Assembly: GCA_023146115.1 (NCBI GenBank)
Contig: JAGLCS010000026.1
Coordinates: 1 to 38,063, forward strand
Direction of reading: 5' to 3'
Source of the DNA: Abyssibacter sp.
Lineage (GTDB): Bacteria > Pseudomonadota > Gammaproteobacteria > Nevskiales > OUC007
DNA length: 38,063 nucleotides
Part shown: positions 31,351 through 38,063 of the stretch, piece after piece
Layout: every line of letters starts with the position of its first letter
Numbering within the stretch: the first letter of the stretch is position 1
Position numbers and translations under genes: made by a program
Notes under the pieces: model-generated
What the model saw: the letters and a program-made list of their open reading frames with translations, nothing else
Databases searched by the model: none
Told to the model about the DNA's origin: nothing

Positions 31351-32298
31351 CTAGTCGCGAGCAAACGGCATCACATGCCCCACTGCGTTCGCGCCTAGCG
31401 CGCACATAAGCAAGCGATCAACGCCCAACGCGACACCGCTTGCAGCCGGCAGCCCGAGCTCCAGCGCCGCCACCCAGTCCGCATCGATGGCCATGACGGG
31501 CAACCCGGCCCGGCGACGATACTCCAGATCCGCGGACGCCCGGCGGCGCCAGGCGTCCAGCTCGGTGAGTTCCTCACCGCCGTTTGCCAACTCCACGCCA
31601 GCCCAATACAACTCAAAGCGCAAGGCCCGCGTATCGTCGGCAGGATCCAGCCGGGCGAACGCGGCCTCTTCCGCGGGAAAACCCGTCACGAAGACCGGGC
31701 GATTCTGGCCCAGAGTCGGCTGAACACAGTGGGAAAACAGCAAGTCGCGTAACGCACGGGGATCAGCGGTCTCCAGCAGCTGCCGCGAGACGCCAAGGCC
31801 GGCTGCGCGTTGAGCCAGGGCGTGCCGGTCAGCCTCGGGTTCCAGGCTCGTGTGTTCCACGAACACGCTCCGCCAGTCCAACGTGTCCACTTGCGTCACC
31901 GCGGGCTCGACCAGGCGCAGGATGGCGACCACCTCGTCCATCAAGTTCTGCATCGACCAGCCCGGTCGGTACCACTCCAGCATCGTGAATTCGGGCTGAT
32001 GCAACCGACCCAGCTCACCGGCGCGGTAGACCTTGCCCAGCTGATAGATCGGCCGACCATGTTCCGCCAGCAGGCATTTCATCAATGCCTCAGGCGACGA
32101 CTGCAGGAACTGCGGCTCCGCAGCCTCGCCCACGGCGAGCACCGGGATATGCGGGTCGGAAGCGCAGGTGATCCGCAAGGACGGCGTGTCCACCTCGACC
32201 ACGCCGCAAGCGGCGAAATAGGCGCGAATCGCCGCCATCAAATCAGCGCGTTGCCGGAGCCGCTCCCAGCTCAGTCCGGAGCGGCCGTGCTCTCGCAT
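31351..32298 (-). CDS. epmA: EF-P beta-lysylation protein (GenX/PoxA-type lysyl-tRNA synthetase paralogue)
   Basis: Class II aaRS motifs VVEVDTPSLRITCASDPHI, YQLGKVYRAGELGRLHQPEFTMLEWYRPG, GVALGVDRLLMC; lacks the N-terminal anticodon-binding domain. Confidence 0.95.
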   Translation of the reverse strand: MREHGRSGLSWERLRQRADLMAAIRAYFAACGVVEVDTPSLRITCASDPHIPVLAVGEAAEPQFLQSSPEALMKCLLAEHGRPIYQLGKVYRAGELGRLHQPEFTMLEWYRPGWSMQNLMDEVVAILRLVEPAVTQVDTLDWRSVFVEHTSLEPEADRHALAQRAAGLGVSRQLLETADPRALRDLLFSHCVQPTLGQNRPVFVTGFPAEEAAFARLDPADDTRALRFELYWAGVELANGGEELTELDAWRRRASADLEYRRRAGLPVMAIDADWVAALELGLPAASGVALGVDRLLMCALGANAVGHVMPFARD

Positions 32299-32301
32299 GG
32301 C

Positions 32302-32871
32302 TTATTCTTTGACGCGCGACACGTACTCCGCCGTGCGCGTATCCACCTTCAGGAGTTCGCCCTCTTCGACGAACAGCGGAACGCGCACGACTGCGCCCGT
32401 TTCCAGCGTGGCCGGCTTGCCGCCACCACCGGAGGTGTCGCCACGCACACCGGGATCGGTTTCGGTGACCTTCAACTCAACGAAATTTGGTGGTTCCACG
32501 GAAATCGGCGAGCCATTCCAGAGCATCAACTTGCAGACGTCCTGCTCTTTCAACCAGATCTTGTTATCGCCCACCGCGACTTCGTCTGCCGAGTACTGCT
32601 CGAAGCTGACGGGCTCCATGAAGTGCCAGAATTCACCGTCGTAGTAGAGATACTGGAGGTCCAACTCCATGACGTCGGCACCCTCGACGGTGTCGCCGGA
32701 CTTGAACGTCTTTTCGACAACGCGGCCATTCTTGAGATTGCGCACGCGCACGCGGCTGAAGGCTTGGCCCTTACCCGGCTTCACGAATTCGTTTTCGACG
32801 ATGGTGTAGGGATCACCGTCGAGGAGAATCTTCAGGCCGCTCTTGAACTGGTTCGTGGCGTAAGTCGTCAT
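32302..32871 (-). CDS. efp: Elongation factor P
   Basis: [60 protein letters not shown]; Lys in the [10 protein letters not shown] loop. Confidence 0.97.
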   Translation of the reverse strand: MTTYATNQFKSGLKILLDGDPYTIVENEFVKPGKGQAFSRVRVRNLKNGRVVEKTFKSGDTVEGADVMELDLQYLYYDGEFWHFMEPVSFEQYSADEVAVGDNKIWLKEQDVCKLMLWNGSPISVEPPNFVELKVTETDPGVRGDTSGGGGKPATLETGAVVRVPLFVEEGELLKVDTRTAEYVSRVKE

Positions 32872-32927
32872 AGGGTCTCGCTCGCGCTGCGCCGCTGGCT
32901 GCGCGACGCCGATAGAATAAAAGGGAT

Positions 32928-33959
32928 ATGGAAGCGCGCATGATACAGCCACAGCCGTCGGGGACCGAGCCCCCGCAAGCGTTCCGCTCGCCCGGCGAGT
33001 TGCTCCGCCACCTTGGCCTCACGGAAGCGGCGCTGGCCTTTGCGCTCGACCCTCACCCGGATTTTCCGTTTCGTGTTCCACGTGCATTGGCCGACCGCAT
33101 GCGACATGGCGACGCGAAAGACCCGATCCTGCGTCAGGTGCTACCCAGTCTCGAGGAGCGCGCCGCCGATCCGTTGGCTTCGACCGACCCGGTCGGCGAG
33201 TCGCAGTTCGCGATCGGCGATGGCCTGATTCGCAAGTACCCCGGCCGGGCTCTCATCGTGACCACTGGCGCCTGTGCCGTGCACTGCCGGTATTGCTTTC
33301 GCCGTCACACGGACTACGGTGCCGTCGGCCTGGGGCGGCAACTGGAACGCGCCATTGAGGTACTGGAAGGCGACGCGACGATTCACGAGGTGATTCTGTC
33401 CGGCGGCGATCCACTTTCGCTGGCTGAACATCGCCTGATCGACCTCATCCAGGCGCTGGGCGACATCGCCCACCTGACCACACTGCGGCTGCATTCACGC
33501 ACCGTGGTGGCAGATCCAGAGCGGCTTGGCGATCCGCTCATCGACGCGCTCGCAGCCAGCCGGCTCCGCATTGTCCTCGTGACCCACGTAAACCATGCCG
33601 CCGAGATCGGCCCATCGGCCCAGACGCGTCTGCGGGCGCTACAGAACGCCGGGATCACCTTGTTGAATCAATCCGTACTGCTAGGCGGCGTCAACGATCA
33701 CGTCGAGACGCTGGCCGAGTTGTCGACCACACTCTTCGAAAACGGGGTGCTACCCTATTATCTGCATGCGCTGGACCCCGTGGCCGGTGCGTCTCACTAC
33801 CGTGTCACTGACCTACACGCATTGCACATCATGCAAGAGCTTCGAGATCGTCTGCCTGGGTACTTGATTCCGCGCTTCGTTCGCGAGGTTCCGGGTGATG
33901 ATTCCAAGCGCCCCGTTGAAGTGGGTCCGACAATCGCCACCAGCACGGAGCACTCGTGA
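32928..33959 (+). CDS. epmB: EF-P beta-lysylation protein EpmB (radical SAM lysine 2,3-aminomutase-like)
   Basis: [12 protein letters not shown] radical SAM cluster motif, [33 protein letters not shown]; second ATG at 32940 has a better spaced GGAAG and may be the real start. Confidence 0.94.
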   Translation: MEARMIQPQPSGTEPPQAFRSPGELLRHLGLTEAALAFALDPHPDFPFRVPRALADRMRHGDAKDPILRQVLPSLEERAADPLASTDPVGESQFAIGDGLIRKYPGRALIVTTGACAVHCRYCFRRHTDYGAVGLGRQLERAIEVLEGDATIHEVILSGGDPLSLAEHRLIDLIQALGDIAHLTTLRLHSRTVVADPERLGDPLIDALAASRLRIVLVTHVNHAAEIGPSAQTRLRALQNAGITLLNQSVLLGGVNDHVETLAELSTTLFENGVLPYYLHALDPVAGASHYRVTDLHALHIMQELRDRLPGYLIPRFVREVPGDDSKRPVEVGPTIATSTEHS

Positions 33960-36007
33960 GTCGCAGCCGGCAGAAACCCCAGTTGATCGTCGCGTCGCGC
34001 ACGGAAAACCTCGCGAACACGATCCAGAGCGAGTTACGCAATTCGGGCATCCAGACACAGGTGCACTGGCCGTCGGCGGGCGACGAATTCGGCTCGATGC
34101 TGGCGAGTCTCACCCCCGAGTTAGTGCTGTGTGAAGAGCGCCTCAAGGACCCGGCGGTTGAGGATGTGATTCGGGCGGTCCGCGACTTCGATCCCGACCT
34201 GCCGGTGCTGGTCATGGGCGATCATGTCACGCTGATGCGCACCGTCGGCGCCATTGACCTGGGCGCGCGCGATTTTGTGTCGTCGCAGGACATGCGCCAT
34301 CTCACCCTGGTCGTGCGCCGCGAACTGGAGTGCTACGAGGACCGTCGTCGCATGCATTCGCTGTTCAAGCGGGCGCAAGAGCTGGAAGCCCGCGCCCGCA
34401 GCCTGTTGAAGGAGACCGGTGACGCGGTGCTGCAGGTGCAGGAAGGCGTGATCACCGAGATCAACCCGGCCTTTCTGGGCCTGCTGGGGCGGACCACCGA
34501 CGACGACGCATTGATCGGCCAGCCTGTGCTGGATATCGCCGCTGCCGACGACCAGCCATCGTTGAAAACCGTTCTGAAGCGAGCCCGTAAATCACCGGCA
34601 ACGGAGATCGAAACGGAGATCCGGCTGCTGGGCAAGGACGGCGTCACGCCACCGGTGCAACTGGATGTGGCCTCCAAGTTCGTCGATGGCGAGCTGGTCA
34701 CCGAATGCATGGTCCGCCAAAGCGCGCTGGACAAGGCATTCTCGCCCGGTAGCCGACCCGACCTGTTCAAGCGGCTACAGGCACTCACGCCTCCTGTCGA
34801 TGGCAGCCTGACCGCGCTAGTGCTCATCTACGTCGACCAGTTCGATTCCCTGGAAGAGCGCATCGGCTATCTGGATTCCGATCAGATTCTGCAACACCTT
34901 TACGACATGCTGGCGCCGGTTCAGCAACCCGGCGACCGCGTGTTCCGGTTTTCGGTGTCGGAACTGATTCTGCTGGTGAAGCGCAGCTCCGCTGACGACA
35001 CCCGGGCGTTCGCCGACCAATTGCTGGATGTCGTCGACCAAGCCACGTTCACCACGGCGGAACACGAGACCGCAATCACCGCAACCATCGTGTCCTACCC
35101 GCTCACCGGGGAGGAGCGCCCGCAGACGCTGATCCGCGATATGCGCCGCAACGCCGCGCAGGTGTCGCGGCGTGGTGGCGATATCAGCATCTTCATGGGC
35201 CCGACGGCGGAAGCTTCAGAACGCAAGCGCGTGGCCGACCAGCAGGCCGAACGTATCCGTGCTGCCCTGCGCGCCGATCAACTGAAGCTGGTGTTCCAGC
35301 CGATCGCCAGTCTGGAAGGCGAGCCGGGCAACCTCCTCGACACCCATGTGCGCATGCTGACGCCCGACGGCGGCGAGCTGATGGCCATGGACTTTCTACC
35401 TGTGGCCATCGAGTACGAGTTGATGCCCGAGATCGACGCATGGGTCATGCAGGCGGCGGTGCGGGTGCTGGGCGGCTCGGGCGACGCGGCGGGCCTGAAC
35501 CCCACCCTGTTCATTCGAATCTCCAACCAGACCCTGGCCAATCCGCAGACCGTGACCAGCATCTGGCGGGATGCGATCGAGTCGGGGCAATGTCGCAGCG
35601 AGCAGATCGTGTTCGAGATTGGTGAAGGGCAGATTCACGATCATCGCGCCAAGTTCGCGGCCCTCGCCGAGGCGCTACAAGCCCACGGCGGCCGCGTGGC
35701 AATTGACCGATTCGGCAACAAGCGTGCGTCGCTAAGCCTGCTCACAACCCTGCAGCCGCAGTTCATCAAGCTCGATCCGGCCTTTACGCGCTCGCTGGAA
35801 TCCTCTGATGCTGAGGCGAAGCGCCAATTCGCTGAACTCATCGAGACCGCGCAATCCCAAGGCATCCGGACGATCGCGGAGCATGTGGAGGACGCGAACT
35901 CCATGGCGCAGCTATGGCAACTCGGCATCAACTACGTGCAAGGCAACCACGTGCAGTCAACCATCACCGCCGACGAACCGCTGGCGGACGCCATTTCGCT
36001 CGTGTGA
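33956..36007 (+). CDS. FimX-like protein: degenerate REC, PAS-like, degenerate GGDEF and degenerate EAL domains
   Basis: REC-like N-terminus with LVLCEERL; GGDEF replaced by FSVSEL; EAL-type FQPIASLEG...LDTHVRML, IDRFGNKRASLSLLTTLQPQFIKLDPAF, TIAEHVEDANSMAQLWQLGINYVQGNHVQ. Confidence 0.85.
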   Translation: MSRSRQKPQLIVASRTENLANTIQSELRNSGIQTQVHWPSAGDEFGSMLASLTPELVLCEERLKDPAVEDVIRAVRDFDPDLPVLVMGDHVTLMRTVGAIDLGARDFVSSQDMRHLTLVVRRELECYEDRRRMHSLFKRAQELEARARSLLKETGDAVLQVQEGVITEINPAFLGLLGRTTDDDALIGQPVLDIAAADDQPSLKTVLKRARKSPATEIETEIRLLGKDGVTPPVQLDVASKFVDGELVTECMVRQSALDKAFSPGSRPDLFKRLQALTPPVDGSLTALVLIYVDQFDSLEERIGYLDSDQILQHLYDMLAPVQQPGDRVFRFSVSELILLVKRSSADDTRAFADQLLDVVDQATFTTAEHETAITATIVSYPLTGEERPQTLIRDMRRNAAQVSRRGGDISIFMGPTAEASERKRVADQQAERIRAALRADQLKLVFQPIASLEGEPGNLLDTHVRMLTPDGGELMAMDFLPVAIEYELMPEIDAWVMQAAVRVLGGSGDAAGLNPTLFIRISNQTLANPQTVTSIWRDAIESGQCRSEQIVFEIGEGQIHDHRAKFAALAEALQAHGGRVAIDRFGNKRASLSLLTTLQPQFIKLDPAFTRSLESSDAEAKRQFAELIETAQSQGIRTIAEHVEDANSMAQLWQLGINYVQGNHVQSTITADEPLADAISLV

Positions 36008-36038
36008 AGACCCGCCCGCAGGGCCGTGAAGACACCCG

Positions 36039-36935
36039 TTAAGGCTGCGACGACTCCAGGGCACGTATGCGTTCGCCAAGCGGTGGATGCGTCATGAACA
36101 AGCGGCGCAGACCCTGTCCCACGTGCCCGGCGATTCCGAATGCACTGAACTGATCAGGCAGAGGGTCCGGCTGTCCCCCCTGTAGCCGGCGTAGCGCCGC
36201 GATCATCTTGCGGCGACCGGCCAGATGGGCGCCTGCCGCATCGGCACGGAACTCACGCTGCCGCGAGAACCAGCACACCACCACGGACGCCAACACGCCG
36301 AACAGAATCTCGAACACAATCCAGGAGATGAAATACCCAGGCCCGCGGCCCTCCTGCGTACGAAAGATGAGGCGGTCGACAAAAAAGGCCGCGACGCGGG
36401 CGAGGAAAATCACGAAAGTATTCACCACGCCCTGGATCAGAGTGAGCGTCACCATGTCGCCATTGGCCACATGTCCGATCTCGTGACCCAGGACCGCCTC
36501 GACCTCGTCGGCGGACATGTTCTGGAGCAACCCGGTGGACACGGCGACCAAGGCGTTGTTCTTGGACGCGCCCGTGGCGAACGCGTTGGGCGATGGCGAC
36601 TGGAAGATCGCGACCTCCGGCATGCCGATGCCCGCCTGACGCGCCAGCCGCTGCACGGTTTGCATCAGCCAGGCTTCTTGGGAGTTCGATGGCCGCTCGA
36701 TGACCTGCGCGCCCATGGACCGTTTGGCCATCCACTTGCTCATGGCCAGCGATATGAACGCCCCGCCAAAACCGAACACCGCCGAAAAGATCAGCAACGC
36801 GCCGTAGTTGAGCTGCCCGCCCGTCGTGTGATCAAAGGCGTTGACGCCGAACACGGCGCCCAGCACCCAGACCGCAATGGACAGAATCACCATCACCGCG
36901 ATGTTGGTGGCCAGAAACAGAACAATTCGCTTCAT
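36039..36935 (-). CDS. htpX: Protease HtpX (M48 membrane zinc metalloprotease)
   Basis: [59 protein letters not shown]. Confidence 0.96.
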   Translation of the reverse strand: MKRIVLFLATNIAVMVILSIAVWVLGAVFGVNAFDHTTGGQLNYGALLIFSAVFGFGGAFISLAMSKWMAKRSMGAQVIERPSNSQEAWLMQTVQRLARQAGIGMPEVAIFQSPSPNAFATGASKNNALVAVSTGLLQNMSADEVEAVLGHEIGHVANGDMVTLTLIQGVVNTFVIFLARVAAFFVDRLIFRTQEGRGPGYFISWIVFEILFGVLASVVVCWFSRQREFRADAAGAHLAGRRKMIAALRRLQGGQPDPLPDQFSAFGIAGHVGQGLRRLFMTHPPLGERIRALESSQP

Positions 36936-37039
36936 CGATACCCCTGATGTCGACCGAGATCTACAGTCATCGCCTACGACCTCAACGCAGATCGTCGGTT
37001 CGCGATGCCCCGCCTAATATGCGACCGCCGAACGGCGAA

Positions 37040-38063
37040 TCAAGCATCCACGGTGACGATTCGCTGCACCCGCTGAAAGCCCCGCGGGAGCATGGCCCCT
37101 CGCTGGGCACGCTTGCCCTGATAGCTGGCCTCGATATCGGAGATTTTCAGCCCGATGTGGCGCTGGCCGCTCTCCAGCCGGAGTTGTTGTGCGGGGCCCA
37201 GCGCGGCCCAGCCCACCAGGGTCTCACCGGCCTTGAGGGTCATCAGCTTGTTGCCCTTGCCGCGCGCGAGTTCGGGCAACTCATCCAGCGGAAAGGCGAG
37301 CATCCGTCCACCGGACGACACCACGCAAATCCATTGCGCGTCGCTGCCGAATGGCACCGGGGCGAGTACCGCACCCGCTTTCGGCACCGTCAGCACGGTC
37401 TTGCCGCTCTTGTTCCGGCTGACCAGTTCGGAGACCCGGGTCGCGAAGCCGTACCCGGCGCTGGAGCCAAGCAGCACCCGCTGTTCGGGATCGCCAATGA
37501 CCAGACCGACGAAACGAGCGCCGGGCGGCGGATTGAGCTTGCCTGACAGCGGCTCGCCCTGCCCGCGTGCCGACGGCAGCTTGTGTGCTGCGATCTGATA
37601 GGACCGGCCGGTTGAATCGAGGACCACCAGCGACTGGTTACTGCGGCCCGGCACATCGCAGAGATAGGCGTCGCCGGCCTTATAGCTGAGCGTATCCGCC
37701 TCGACGGCGTGCCCCTTGGCCGCCCTGATCCAGCCAAGCTCGGATAACACCACGGTGATGGGCTCGGCCGGCAGCAGGTCCGACTCGGCCAGAGCACGGG
37801 CCTGCGGCCGTTGCGCCAGCGCGCAGCGGCGATCGTCGCCGTATTTTTCGGCATCCGCGGACAACTCTTCGCGAATCAGTTTGGTCATCCGGGCTTCTGA
37901 ACCCAGCACGCCGGTGAGCCAGTCGCGCTCGCGGGCCAGTTCATCCTGTTCGCCGCGAATCTTCATCTCTTCCAGACGCATCAGGTGACGCAAGCGCAGG
38001 TTGAGAATCGCCTCGGCCTGGACCTCGGTGATGCCGAAGCGCTCCATCATCACCGGCTTGGGC
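37040..38063 (-). CDS. parC: DNA topoisomerase IV subunit A, C-terminal part (continues past window end)
   Basis: [41 protein letters not shown] followed by beta-pinwheel-type C-terminal domain; open at the window edge. Confidence 0.93.
   Translation of the reverse strand, partial: PKPVMMERFGITEVQAEAILNLRLRHLMRLEEMKIRGEQDELARERDWLTGVLGSEARMTKLIREELSADAEKYGDDRRCALAQRPQARALAESDLLPAEPITVVLSELGWIRAAKGHAVEADTLSYKAGDAYLCDVPGRSNQSLVVLDSTGRSYQIAAHKLPSARGQGEPLSGKLNPPPGARFVGLVIGDPEQRVLLGSSAGYGFATRVSELVSRNKSGKTVLTVPKAGAVLAPVPFGSDAQWICVVSSGGRMLAFPLDELPELARGKGNKLMTLKAGETLVGWAALGPAQQLRLESGQRHIGLKISDIEASYQGKRAQRGAMLPRGFQRVQRIVTVDA

Overview
This 38-kb GC-rich window looks like a gammaproteobacterial chromosomal core region. 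No tRNA, rRNA, CRISPR array, transposon, integrase, phage module or toxin-antitoxin pair could be seen. Gene order, left to right: YqjE-like membrane protein (partial) and DUF883 protein (-); exported cyclophilin and lpxH (+); CocE/NonD lipoprotein hydrolase (+); a long minus-strand block read leuC-leuD-leuB-asd-fimV-(EcfT/CbiQ-like)-truA-trpF-trpB-trpA-accD-folC-SPOR-cvpA-purF-metZ-DUF455; a LysR regulator divergent from leuC; prmB-aroC-MFS (-); SCO1-psd-DUF6502-DUF5666 (+); epmA/efp (-) divergent from epmB-(FimX-like degenerate c-di-GMP protein) (+); htpX (-) and the 3' part of parC (-). Most genes are recognisable housekeeping genes in familiar gene neighbourhoods. I did not find an unmistakable new system. 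The most unusual items are: an orphan ECF-transporter T-like membrane protein between fimV and truA; a FimX-like protein with degenerate REC/GGDEF/EAL motifs coupled to epmB; a tightly spaced DUF6502-DUF5666 pair of unknown function; a two-site LysR-type operator 31 bp apart between leuC and lysR; an array of short acidic motifs in FimV; and a ferritin-like DUF455 gene overlapping metZ. Product calls rest on reading translated motifs, with no database search.
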